Shown here piece after piece: positions 26,259 through 34,508 of a stretch of DNA of 64,000 bases. How positions within the stretch are numbered: position 1 is the first letter of the stretch; each line of letters opens with the position of its first letter. The stretch covers positions 1,116,001 to 1,180,000 of the forward strand of contig CBDFGJ010000001.1 in NCBI GenBank assembly GCA_965247035.1, in the 5' to 3' direction. The position numbers and the translations under genes are program-made. This DNA is from Azophilus sp965247035. GTDB lineage: Bacteria; Pseudomonadota; Gammaproteobacteria; Pseudomonadales; Azotimanducaceae. The notes under the pieces were generated by a model. It saw nothing but the letters and a program-made list of their open reading frames with translations. It was not told the origin of the DNA and did no database searches.

Positions 26259-27050
26259 TTGATCGATATCGGCGCCAATTTGCTGAACAGCCAGTTCCGT
26301 GATGACCTCGACGCCGTTCTGACACGGGCGTGGGGCGCTGGCCTCACGCACATGCTGGTGACAGGCACCGACCTTGCCCACTCCGCCGCCGCCATTGACC
26401 TGTGCGCCGCCCAGGACCACCTTTCCTGCACGGTGGGCGTGCACCCGCATCAGGCCGGCAAAGTGCATGGCGGTGGTTCAGGTTGGATTGGTGAGTTGCG
26501 CAGCCTCGCCCACAACGAAGCGGTGTGCGCCATTGGCGAGACCGGCTTGGATTTCCACCGCGATTTCTCCCCCCACCCAGCCCAAATGGCTGTCTTTGAG
26601 GCGCAGATTGCGCTGGCGGCGGAGCTGTCCATGCCCCTGTTCGTACACGACCGCGACAGCGACGGCGCTGTGCATGAATTGCTCGTCGGCCAAGCGGAAC
26701 GGCTGCCGGGCGTGGTGATTCATTGTTTCACCGGCAACGAACGGGACTTGCGCCGCTATCTGGACGCCGGGTTTCACCTCGGCCTGACCGGTTGGATTTG
26801 CGACCGGCGGCGCGGCGAGGAACTGCGGCGGCTGGCGCCAAAAATTCCACTTGACCGACTGCTCGTGGAGACTGACGCCCCGTTCTTGCTGCCCCGCGGA
26901 GCATCAAGCCCGACGATGCACAAAAGACGCAACGAGCCTTGCCTGCTGCCCTTCATCATCAATTACATCGCCGAACTGCATGGCTTGGCACCGGAACTCA
27001 TCAGGGCCAAGACCACGGCCAACGCCAAGCGCCTGTTTCAAATTGAATGA
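26259..27050 (+). CDS. tatD: TatD-family metal-dependent hydrolase
   Basis: The 263-residue amidohydrolase-fold protein opens with MIDIGANLLNSQFRDD, the TatD-specific variant that lacks the HxH of YcfH/YjjV relatives. Metal-ligand motifs follow: VGVHPHQAG near residues 67-75, CAIGETGLDF near 98-107, VIHCFTGNERD near 151-161 and LLVETDAPFLLPRG near 201-214. Family members are magnesium-dependent 3'-5' exonucleases active on DNA and RNA and have been linked to oxidative damage repair. The start is TTG 26259 after GGGG. It converges with the small glutaredoxin-like gene. Confidence 0.9.
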   Translation: MIDIGANLLNSQFRDDLDAVLTRAWGAGLTHMLVTGTDLAHSAAAIDLCAAQDHLSCTVGVHPHQAGKVHGGGSGWIGELRSLAHNEAVCAIGETGLDFHRDFSPHPAQMAVFEAQIALAAELSMPLFVHDRDSDGAVHELLVGQAERLPGVVIHCFTGNERDLRRYLDAGFHLGLTGWICDRRRGEELRRLAPKIPLDRLLVETDAPFLLPRGASSPTMHKRRNEPCLLPFIINYIAELHGLAPELIRAKTTANAKRLFQIE

Positions 27051-27093
27051 AGCCAGCCAATGAGGCCGTCGCCCAGCAGGACGAGGCCCCGGA

Positions 27094-27330
27094 TCAACAA
27101 ACGCCAACCAACCCAAGCACCGCGTCGCGATCAAACGGCGCCTCGATTTCCCGGCCATCGCAATGCAGCACGGGAATTTGCTCCCCGTAGCGCCGCATCA
27201 GTCCATCATCGGCGGCGATATCAACCACACGCAGGGTCGCACCGCGCAATTCTGGCATACTCAGCAACAGGTCCAAGGCTTCCTCGCAAAGTGTGCAGTG
27301 GTTGGTGGAGTAGAGGACGAGGGATTTCAT
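27094..27330 (-). CDS. Glutaredoxin-like (thioredoxin-fold) small protein
   Basis: The 78-residue protein reads MKSLVLYSTNHCTLCEEALD at its start, with a CTLC redox motif at residues 12-15 and IPVLHCDGREIEAPFDRDAV near the cis-Pro position. This is the glutaredoxin-like family common as a small cytoplasmic protein in gammaproteobacteria. A redox role is likely but the partner is unknown. Its ATG (27330-27328) overlaps the ATG of the divergent C39-like gene in a shared CATG, so at least one of the two transcripts must begin inside the other gene. Confidence 0.8.
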   Translation of the reverse strand: MKSLVLYSTNHCTLCEEALDLLLSMPELRGATLRVVDIAADDGLMRRYGEQIPVLHCDGREIEAPFDRDAVLGLVGVC

Positions 27331-28360
27331 GCAGGCATCTTACCGCTACGGCGACCGGGATACCGGCCTCCGCTATCCGTTGCCCGTAGCATCCGCCCTG
27401 CCCTGGCGACGAAGGGGAAACGGCCTCTGCTGCCAGATCGCGTTGCCGCCCTGCCCGGCTGGACACATCATCGTGCCCAGCCTGTCCGTCGGCCAACGAG
27501 ACTACCGCTACCAAGTCACCTTGCAAACAGCCGGCGACGAGTGGCCGCTGCAAGCGGTGCCATCAGGCCCGAGCACCAACTCCAGCAAGCGGGCCAAGGC
27601 ACCGACCTGCAGCCCATCTTCGCCACGGATCAACGGGCGGGAAGCTGGCCTCAATGCAGGCCGCGTTCGTCAATCCAAACCGGCCGGCGAGGGAGCTGGC
27701 CCAGTCAGCCTGCATATCGACTGTTTCCACACCGAAGCTGATTTACCGGCCAGCCGCCTCCTGTTCCAGCTAGACCAAACTGCCCCCCCGCAGCGTCATC
27801 TCGTCACCGCTTCCATTCGCCCGCTTGAGCAGCAGCCGCCGCCGCTCGGCAAGGTCCATGTCATCACCACAACACCGCCCGCCATCAGCCAAATGGAGGC
27901 GACCGACGATCAGCGTCACCGCATCTGTTCACCAACGGCGATGGCGATGCTACTCAAGGCGGCAAACAGCCAAATCGACTGGCTAGGCGTTGTTGGAAAT
28001 TGCTTTGACGAACGCACCCAATCCTATGGTTGCTGGCCGATGGCCATTCGCTGTGCTGGCACCGCCGACCGCCTCGGCGCGGTCGAGGCGCTGTCGAGCT
28101 GGGAACCGGTCGTTCAGGTGTTGCGCGCCGGACAGCCACTAGCGGCAAGCATAGACTACGGCCCAAACGAGTTGCCCGGTGCGCCGCTGGCAAAAACCGG
28201 CGGCCACCTGGTCGCCTGCTACGGCATTGATGGCGATTTTGTGCTGGTCAATGATCCCGCGGCGGCGGATGTCGCCTCCGTGCCCAAGCGCTATGGCTTG
28301 GCCGCTTTCGGCGCTGCCTGGCTACGTTACCGGGGCGCAGCCTACATATTGGCCCGCTAA
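27329..28360 (+). CDS. Peptidase C39-like family protein
   Basis: The C-terminal half of this 343-residue protein has the papain-like C39 pattern. The putative nucleophile Cys is in RICSPTAMAMLL near residue 199. The His is in KTGGHLVACYGIDGDFVL near 290-307, followed by VNDPAAADV. The N-terminal half is a beta-rich, proline-rich region without a family I can name, and there is no signal peptide. It could hydrolyse a peptide or isopeptide bond, but no substrate gene or ABC exporter is adjacent. GAGGG six bases before ATG 27329 supports the start, although that site lies inside the divergent glutaredoxin-like gene. Confidence 0.7.
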   Translation: MQASYRYGDRDTGLRYPLPVASALPWRRRGNGLCCQIALPPCPAGHIIVPSLSVGQRDYRYQVTLQTAGDEWPLQAVPSGPSTNSSKRAKAPTCSPSSPRINGREAGLNAGRVRQSKPAGEGAGPVSLHIDCFHTEADLPASRLLFQLDQTAPPQRHLVTASIRPLEQQPPPLGKVHVITTTPPAISQMEATDDQRHRICSPTAMAMLLKAANSQIDWLGVVGNCFDERTQSYGCWPMAIRCAGTADRLGAVEALSSWEPVVQVLRAGQPLAASIDYGPNELPGAPLAKTGGHLVACYGIDGDFVLVNDPAAADVASVPKRYGLAAFGAAWLRYRGAAYILAR

Positions 28361-28380
28361 TGCTGCTGCCCAAGGACGAC

Positions 28381-28920
28381 ATGAGTGACGCCACTGGGTG
28401 CCGCGTTTATCTGCGGTCGATCACAAAGGGCGACCGAGACGAATTCCTCACCGCCATGCGCGAAAGCACCGCTTTGCACGAGCAGTGGATTCGCCCGCCG
28501 ATCACCAAAGGCATGTTCGGCCGACACTTAAGTCGGCAACGGCGGGACGACCACATCAGCTTGCTGGCGATTGAGGCGTCATCAGGTGCTATCGCTGGTT
28601 GCTTCAACCTCAACCAAATCGCCCGCGGCTCTTTATTGAGCACCTCCCTGAGCTACTATGCAGTCTCCGCCTTCGCCAAACGAGGCTACATGCGCATGGG
28701 CTTGGAGCAGATCATCGAATACGCCATCGGGAAACTAGGGCTGCACCGCTTGGAGGCGCACATCCAGCCGCAAAACCGCCGCTCCATCGCCTTGGTTAAG
28801 AGCTGCGGCTTCCAGCAAGAAGGATTGTCTCGGAACTATCTGTTCATCGGTAACGCTTGGCGCGACCACGAGCGCTGGACCTATCTGGACCAACGTTCGG
28901 GATTGCAGCACCCGAGATGA
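28381..28920 (+). CDS. GNAT N-acetyltransferase, RimJ-like
   Basis: The 179-residue protein matches the RimJ/RimL branch. It opens VYLRSITKGDRDEFLTAMRE and continues with AGCFNLNQIARGSLLSTSLS. The acetyl-CoA-binding motif is YYAVSAFAKRGYMRMGLEQI near residues 92-111, and LEAHIQPQNRRSIALVKSCGF closes the domain. It would acetylate an N-terminal amine of a protein or a small molecule; the target is unknown. AAGGA five bases before ATG 28381 favours this start over ATG 28360. Its stop overlaps the next gene's start (ATGA). Confidence 0.88.
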   Translation: MSDATGCRVYLRSITKGDRDEFLTAMRESTALHEQWIRPPITKGMFGRHLSRQRRDDHISLLAIEASSGAIAGCFNLNQIARGSLLSTSLSYYAVSAFAKRGYMRMGLEQIIEYAIGKLGLHRLEAHIQPQNRRSIALVKSCGFQQEGLSRNYLFIGNAWRDHERWTYLDQRSGLQHPR

Positions 28921-30845
28921 ACGCATACGGCGCTTGGACTTCGCCCATCACGCCCGAGTTGGTGGCCGCTTCGTCGGTCAGCATCGGCGAACCCTCGGTG
29001 TGCAACGGCGTCCTGTACTGGCTGGAAAGCCGTCCGGCGGAGGAGGGCCGCATCACCTTGCTGCGCAAGACCAAGGCCGGGGTCGAGGAACTGACCCCAG
29101 CCCCCTACAGCGTTAGAAGCCGTGTGCATGAGTACGGCGGCGGCGCTTACCTAGCCACCGAGAAGGGTGTGTTCTTCGTCAACAACAAAGACCAAAACCT
29201 CCACCAAATCAATGAAGGCGGCAACATTCGGCCAGTCACTCACTCGTCTGCGGACAGACGCTATGCGGATTTGTGCCATGACGCCGCCGGCAGGCGCATG
29301 ATCGCCGTAACCGAAATTCACCAGCGAGGCGGGCAGTCCGTTGAGCGGACCGAGCAGGAATCAATCGGAGAACCGGAGAACGCACTGGTTCTCATCAACA
29401 TCGAAAGCGGACGCACCACCCTTCTGCATCGAGGCCGCGACTTCTACGCCTCGCCGAGACTATCGCCCGATGGCAAGCAACTGTTGTTCATTGCCTGGGA
29501 CCATCCCAACATGCCTTGGGACGGCACTCAGTTGCTGCGCTGCCGCCTTGAAGACGATCGCCTTGATCAGTTGGCGGTGGTTGCCGGTGGTGCTCAGGAA
29601 TCCGTCATGCAGCCTAGTTGGACAGCGAACGGCGACATCCTGTACATCACCGACCAAGGCGGTTTCTGGAACATTCACCAGTTGTCGGACAGCACATCCG
29701 GCCCGGCGCTCACCGAGGCCGCCGACTATGGCGGCCCGCCTTGGCAATTCGGGCAGCGCAGCTACGTCTGCCTGACCGAAACCTTGATCGCTGCCTGCCG
29801 TCACAGCTCCAACGGCCAAGACTTGATCTTAATAGACCGGGCCAACGGCTTCGTCACACCGTTGTTGGAGAATTGCGCTGCCATCAGCCATCTGTCGGCC
29901 CATGCCGACGCTCTCTACTTTCTTGCGGCCAAGATCGACGCGCCCGCCGCATTGGTGCGCCTTGATCCCAAGACCAGACAGCAGATAACCCTAGCGCAAC
30001 CGCCGCCAATTGCCGTCGCCCAAGCACACTTCAGCCGGCCAGAACATATCGTCTACCCGACTCGGGACGGCGCCAACGCCTACGCCTATGTCTATCGCCC
30101 GCACCATGCGCAGCAGCATGACGCCAAAGGCAAGCCTCCGTTGCTGGTGCTTTGCCACGGCGGTCCGACCGGCGCCGCCACCCCGGCCCTAAATCTGCTC
30201 ATCCAGTTCTACACCAGCAGGGGCTGGATGGTGGCGGACGTGGACTATCGGGGCAGCAGCGGCTATGGCCGAGCCTATCGAGAGGCTCTGAACGGCCGCT
30301 GGGGCCTGCTTGACGCAACGGATTGCGAGGATGCGGTCCGCCACCTCGCCGCCCAAGGCGAGGTGGACTTGGCTCGCGTGGCCATTCGCGGGCGCAGCGC
30401 CGGCGGCTACACCACCCTGCGCGCCTTGACCACAAGCTCGGTCTTTCGCGCCGGCGCCAGCCACTACGGCATTGGCGACCTTGCCGCCATGGCCCAGGAC
30501 ACGCACAAATTTGAATCCCGCTATCTTGACCTGTTGCTCGGCACAACGGAGAACATTCGCGCCCGCTCGCCCATTCACCATCTGGACGGCTTCAGTTGCC
30601 CCGTCATTTTCTTCCAAGGCGGCGAAGACACCATCGTGCTGCCCAATCAAGCCCAAGCCATGGTGGCCGCCTTGCGCCGCAAGGGTTTGCCGGTCGCCTA
30701 CCTGGAGTTTGCCAAGGAAGGGCATGGCTTTCGCGATGGCGGCAATATCGCCCATTGCATTGGTGCCGAATACGCCTTCTACTGCCGAGTCATGGGCCTG
30801 CCGCAACCGCAGGACATGCCGGAAGCCCCCATGGAAGGCGCATAA
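28917..30845 (+). CDS. S9-family prolyl oligopeptidase / dipeptidyl aminopeptidase-like protein
   Basis: The 642-residue protein has an N-terminal beta-propeller (about residues 25-380, with repeated YLATEKGVFFVNNKDQN- and ILYITDQGGFWNIHQL-type blades). A C-terminal alpha/beta-hydrolase domain follows. The nucleophile is in IRGRSAGGYTTLRAL near residue 495, the Asp in FFQGGEDTIVLPNQ near 577, and the His in AKEGHGFRDGG near 609. It lacks a signal peptide and is probably cytoplasmic, processing short peptides. ATG 28917 overlaps the GNAT stop by four bases. The frame is open to 28857, but that would overlap the GNAT gene. Confidence 0.9.
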   Translation: MNAYGAWTSPITPELVAASSVSIGEPSVCNGVLYWLESRPAEEGRITLLRKTKAGVEELTPAPYSVRSRVHEYGGGAYLATEKGVFFVNNKDQNLHQINEGGNIRPVTHSSADRRYADLCHDAAGRRMIAVTEIHQRGGQSVERTEQESIGEPENALVLINIESGRTTLLHRGRDFYASPRLSPDGKQLLFIAWDHPNMPWDGTQLLRCRLEDDRLDQLAVVAGGAQESVMQPSWTANGDILYITDQGGFWNIHQLSDSTSGPALTEAADYGGPPWQFGQRSYVCLTETLIAACRHSSNGQDLILIDRANGFVTPLLENCAAISHLSAHADALYFLAAKIDAPAALVRLDPKTRQQITLAQPPPIAVAQAHFSRPEHIVYPTRDGANAYAYVYRPHHAQQHDAKGKPPLLVLCHGGPTGAATPALNLLIQFYTSRGWMVADVDYRGSSGYGRAYREALNGRWGLLDATDCEDAVRHLAAQGEVDLARVAIRGRSAGGYTTLRALTTSSVFRAGASHYGIGDLAAMAQDTHKFESRYLDLLLGTTENIRARSPIHHLDGFSCPVIFFQGGEDTIVLPNQAQAMVAALRRKGLPVAYLEFAKEGHGFRDGGNIAHCIGAEYAFYCRVMGLPQPQDMPEAPMEGA

Positions 30846-30876
30846 CAGCAACAGCGGCGGCTCAACCCGAAAAGAG

Positions 30877-30960
30877 TGGGCTTGGGGCGCTGACCTGCCG
30901 GCGCGTTAAGCTTGTGCCTGCGCCCATCCCCCGGCATGACGACAGCGAAGGGCATGGCCC
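30877..30960. repeat. Dispersed hairpin repeat, copy 3 (inverted)
   Basis: GTGGGCTTGGGGCGCTGACCT and GCCGGCGCGTTAAGC, then GTGCCTGCGCCCATCC, match the reverse complement of copy 1. The match breaks down after about 55 bases. It lies between the converging S9 peptidase and kinase-like genes, filling most of the 137-base gap. Confidence 0.6.
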
Positions 30961-30982
30961 CATCTCGTTAGGATTCAGGCCG

Positions 30983-31984
30983 CTAGCCCAACAATTCGTT
31001 GGCCCGGTCGATCAGCGAACCCATGGACAGCGAGGTTTCCTCCCAAGTCTCGTCCACCCTCTTGCCGCGCCGATGCAGGCTTAGGTTGAAGCCGCTGATG
31101 ATGGCGAACTTGTAGGCGGCCAAGGCGCGAAACCAGTTCAAGTCCGGTACTGGTTCGCCATAGGCGTCGCTGTACAGCTTAATGAGAGTGGGCGGATCGA
31201 GCAACATCGGCGCCGAGCTACGCTGGCCGGACCAAGCAGCAGGATCGCTGAAAGTCACGATCCAGCCGAGATCGTTCAGGGTGGCACCGATGCCTGTGAG
31301 TTCCCAATCGATCACCGCGAGGAGTTTCGGGCTGCCTTGGCGGCAGAACAGGTTTGCGGTCTGGAAATCGCCGTGGAAGATGCCGACGGGCGCTCCATCG
31401 GGGATGTTTTGCAGCAGCTTTTGTCGCACTGCGGGCGCATCCTTCAAACGCTCAGGCACCGCCGCTCGCTCGTAAAAGCGATCCCAACGCGCAACGTCGT
31501 CAGCGAAGTGTACGGCATCGCCAAGATAAGGAACCTGGCTTGCCGGCACCCTATGGACACCGGCCAAAGCCGTCAGGGCCTCACGGCCAAGATCAAGCAA
31601 TTGACTGTCCGACAGTCCCGCACCCCACTCATCAGGGCCGATGCGCAGCACATCGCCTTCCAGCCAAGGCACAATGAAATAAGGGCAACCGAACCATTCC
31701 AAGTCATCGCCGGACCATTGCACGGAGCAATGAGGCACAGCGGTTCCGTCCAAGGCGTTCAGCACCGCCACTTGCCGCATCACGTCAGCAGTGCCGCGCC
31801 AATTGACGTTTGGCGGCGGCAAGCGGATGAACCAAGACTGCACATCCCCGCCCTGCTGCACCCGAAAGCCGTAGGCGAAGCCGGCGTGGCCAGGCATTTT
31901 CACCAAATCGAAGGCCTTGGCACCGGCACCGTACTTGGCTTCGCAGAAAACGCGAAGACGCCGCTCCAGCTCGTCAATCTCCAC
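30983..31984 (-). CDS. APH-like phosphotransferase family protein
   Basis: The 333-residue protein has the aminoglycoside-phosphotransferase/ACAD10-like kinase fold. The catalytic loop is GIFHGDFQTANLFCRQG near residues 196-212 and the metal-binding segment LAVIDWELTGIGATLNDLGW near 218-237. Relatives linked to acyl-CoA metabolism phosphorylate hydroxyacyl substrates rather than antibiotics. The gene lies 86 bases downstream of an acyl-CoA ligase on the same strand, which fits that role better than resistance. The start is GTG 31984. The substrate remains inferred. Confidence 0.8.
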   Translation of the reverse strand: MEIDELERRLRVFCEAKYGAGAKAFDLVKMPGHAGFAYGFRVQQGGDVQSWFIRLPPPNVNWRGTADVMRQVAVLNALDGTAVPHCSVQWSGDDLEWFGCPYFIVPWLEGDVLRIGPDEWGAGLSDSQLLDLGREALTALAGVHRVPASQVPYLGDAVHFADDVARWDRFYERAAVPERLKDAPAVRQKLLQNIPDGAPVGIFHGDFQTANLFCRQGSPKLLAVIDWELTGIGATLNDLGWIVTFSDPAAWSGQRSSAPMLLDPPTLIKLYSDAYGEPVPDLNWFRALAAYKFAIISGFNLSLHRRGKRVDETWEETSLSMGSLIDRANELLG

Positions 31985-32070
31985 TTTGGTCGCCAGCCCG
32001 CCGGAGTTGGAGAATTGCTCGGGTGAAGCCCCACTTGATCAACCAACGAGGCGCAAACATTTCCAACCCG

Positions 32071-33618
32071 CTACACCGACGCGGCATTGGGAAATTGCTC
32101 GCGCAGCACCCGCTTGAGAATCTTCCCGCTGGGATTGCGCGGTATTTCATCCACGAAGGTGGCCATCCTCGGCAGCTTGTAGCCAGCCAGCTTGCCTTGG
32201 CAGTAGTTCAGCACGTCGGCTTCGCTCAGGCTCTCGCGCTTGCGCACGACGATGGCGAAGGGGCTTTCGCCCCATTTTTCGCTGCGGGCACCGATCACCG
32301 CCGCCTCCACGATATCCGGGTGGGTCATCAGCACGCTCTCGATCTCGGCCGGATAGACGTTCTCGCCACCGGAAATAATCATGTCCTTGATGCGGTCCTG
32401 AATGAAGAGGAAGCCTTCGTCATCCATAGTGCCCACATCGCCCGAGTGCAGCCAGCCGTCAACAATGGTTGCCGCCGTCGCCTCGGGCCTGCGCCAGTAT
32501 TCCTGCATGATGTGGAGTCCGGCAATGATGACCTCCCCCGATTCTCCCGGGGCGCAATCCGCACCTGTTTCATCCACCACGCGCACAGACGTGTTGAAGA
32601 ACGCCTTGCCGGTGGAGGCTGGCCTTTTCAAGGCGTTTTCCGCATCCATCAAGCAAGCCGGGCCGCAGGTCTCGGTCAGTCCGTACACCTGATAAACGTC
32701 GATGCCAAGCTCCACATAGCGCTTGACGAGTGAGACCGGCACAGGTGCCGCGCCGGCCATGATCCACCGCAGGGAGGAAAAGTCGAAGCGCTCGAAATTG
32801 GGAATCTGGAGCATGAAGTTCATCATGGCCGGCACCATCAGCCCGACAGTGACCTTCTCCCGTTCGATCAATTGCCAAGCCAACACTGGATCGAACGCAC
32901 GCATGACGACAGAGGTGACGCCCCGATACACATTGAGGGCCAAAGGCGTCAGCGCCCCCACATGGAACATGGGCAGCGCGGCCAAATAGCGGTCATCCTC
33001 CACGTAATAGGTGTTGCCGGCGATGGTGAATATCGACCAGATGGCGGTTTTGTGGGTATGCACAACGCCCTTGGGCAGACCGGTGGTGCCGGAGGTGTAC
33101 ATGATGTAGAGCATGTCGTCGCCTTCCGCGCCGATGATGGGCTCGGCGCTGTCGGCGGCGTCGCGAAACGCCTCGTAGCTGTTGGCGTAGTATGCAGTCT
33201 CCTGCCCGCCCCGCACTTGCAGCCACTGCTTAATGTCGGTCTTGCCGCCGCGGCTGTGCAGGTCCGTCACGGTGTCGAGAAACTCCTCGCCGAAAATGAG
33301 CCGCCGGGTGCCGCTGTCCTTCAGGATGAACTCCAGCTCATCGGCTACCAGCCGCCAGTTGAGCGGCACGATGACGGCTCCGATTTTGGCCAGCGCAAAG
33401 TAAGTCTCCATGAACTCCGCACTGTTCATGAGCAAAAGGCCAACGCGCTCACCTTTCTCAACGCCATCGGCAACCAAGGCGTTGGCGGTGCGATTGGCGC
33501 CTGCATTGAGTTGCCGAAAAGACAGCCGCGCACCCTCCGGGCGGCTGTCCACATAGCCGCAACGATCTGGCGTCAGAAAGGCCCGCTTGGTCAAATACAG
33601 GCCAAGGTTATTTTGCAT
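32071..33618 (-). CDS. Acyl-CoA synthetase (AMP-forming)
   Basis: The 515-residue ANL-superfamily enzyme activates a carboxylic acid to its CoA thioester. The P-loop is MLYIMYTSGTTGLPKGVVHT near residues 168-187. The adenine-binding motif is VYQVYGLTETCGPA near 310-323, the hinge region GWLHSGDVGTMDDEGF near 386-401, and the catalytic Lys is in NPSGKILKRVLRE near the C-terminus. It resembles long- or medium-chain fatty-acid ligases, but chain length is not readable. AGGAGA lies close upstream of ATG 33618. It probably forms an operon with the downstream kinase-like gene and would feed the ETF-linked beta-oxidation implied by etfAB. Confidence 0.9.
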   Translation of the reverse strand: MQNNLGLYLTKRAFLTPDRCGYVDSRPEGARLSFRQLNAGANRTANALVADGVEKGERVGLLLMNSAEFMETYFALAKIGAVIVPLNWRLVADELEFILKDSGTRRLIFGEEFLDTVTDLHSRGGKTDIKQWLQVRGGQETAYYANSYEAFRDAADSAEPIIGAEGDDMLYIMYTSGTTGLPKGVVHTHKTAIWSIFTIAGNTYYVEDDRYLAALPMFHVGALTPLALNVYRGVTSVVMRAFDPVLAWQLIEREKVTVGLMVPAMMNFMLQIPNFERFDFSSLRWIMAGAAPVPVSLVKRYVELGIDVYQVYGLTETCGPACLMDAENALKRPASTGKAFFNTSVRVVDETGADCAPGESGEVIIAGLHIMQEYWRRPEATAATIVDGWLHSGDVGTMDDEGFLFIQDRIKDMIISGGENVYPAEIESVLMTHPDIVEAAVIGARSEKWGESPFAIVVRKRESLSEADVLNYCQGKLAGYKLPRMATFVDEIPRNPSGKILKRVLREQFPNAASV

Positions 33619-33631
33619 GCGGTTCTCCTTC

Positions 33632-33676
33632 CATGGCCGCCTGAACGAAACATTCCGAAATGTACTGAGCCCGTAC
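33632..33676 (-). mobile_element. Solo terminal sequence of the IS481-like element
   Basis: CCATGGCCGCCTGAACGAAA and CCGAAATGTACTGAGCCCGTAC match the outer end of fragment 1 (15242-15285). Only about 45 bases remain, wedged between the truA stop and the acyl-CoA ligase start. The preceding frame no longer encodes transposase. Confidence 0.7.
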
Positions 33677-33687
33677 GCATCGCCTCG

Positions 33688-34497
33688 CTAGCGTTGAAGC
33701 GGATCCAGCCCGTGGCAGGCGGCAAGCAGAGGCGGCAAGCCGCCGGTCGGGAAGTCCCGACCAGGGTAGCGCACGTCCACCAGATATAGGCCTTGGGGGG
33801 GTGCCGTCCTGCCCACCAGCGACCTATTCCTGTCAGCCAAGACTTCACCTATCCAAACGGCCTGGCGCTGGCCACACCCCACTTCGCGCAAGGCCCCGGC
33901 GATGTTGCGCACCATGTGCAGCAGGAAGGCGTTGGCTTCAATGTCCAGCACCACCAGGTCCGCGAACGCCTGCACCCGGACGTGGAGAACCCGCCTGAAA
34001 GGGGAGCGCGATTCGCAGGCTGCGGCGCGAAAGCTGGTGAAGTCCTGTTCTCCAAGCAGAGCCTGGCCACCCTGGTGCATGGCGTTCACGTCCAGCGGCG
34101 GGGTTCGCCACGCGTAGCGATCGCACAAGGGCGAGGGGGTCTTGTCCGTCCGATAAAGATAAACATAGCGGCGGGCGGTGGCGGCAAAACGGGCATTGAA
34201 CCCTGCCTGCACTTCCCGCGCCCAGCGCACCTTGACCCCTGGGGCGGTCAACGCGTTCGCGCCGTCCGTCCAAGCCCGCAAAGGCCGCGGATTACGGCAT
34301 TCAAAACTGGCGACTTGGCCAGTGGCGTGAACGCCGGCATCCGTGCGGCCAGCGGCGACCGTGCGCAGTGGATGATCCGCCACGCGAGACAGCGCCGCCT
34401 CCAGCTCAGACTGGACGGTCGGCCTGTGCCGCTGACGCTGCCAACCGTGGAAACTCTCGCCATCGTATTCAACGCCCAAGGCGATGCTGGCCGTCAT
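33688..34497 (-). CDS. truA: tRNA pseudouridine synthase A
   Basis: The 269-residue enzyme makes pseudouridine at positions 38-40 of tRNA anticodon stems. It opens ALGVEYDGESFHGWQRQ and carries the catalytic Asp in VAAGRTDAGVHATGQVASF near residues 47-65. ANAFLLHMVRNIAGALREVG and a C-terminal APPQGLYLVDVRY are also family features. ATG 34497 is preferred to the adjacent TTG. It lies 11 bases after fimV, in the fimV-truA order common in pseudomonads and relatives, and ends the long leftward operon. Confidence 0.95.
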   Translation of the reverse strand: MTASIALGVEYDGESFHGWQRQRHRPTVQSELEAALSRVADHPLRTVAAGRTDAGVHATGQVASFECRNPRPLRAWTDGANALTAPGVKVRWAREVQAGFNARFAATARRYVYLYRTDKTPSPLCDRYAWRTPPLDVNAMHQGGQALLGEQDFTSFRAAACESRSPFRRVLHVRVQAFADLVVLDIEANAFLLHMVRNIAGALREVGCGQRQAVWIGEVLADRNRSLVGRTAPPQGLYLVDVRYPGRDFPTGGLPPLLAACHGLDPLQR

Positions 34498-34508
34498 CAA
34501 GCGTCAGC

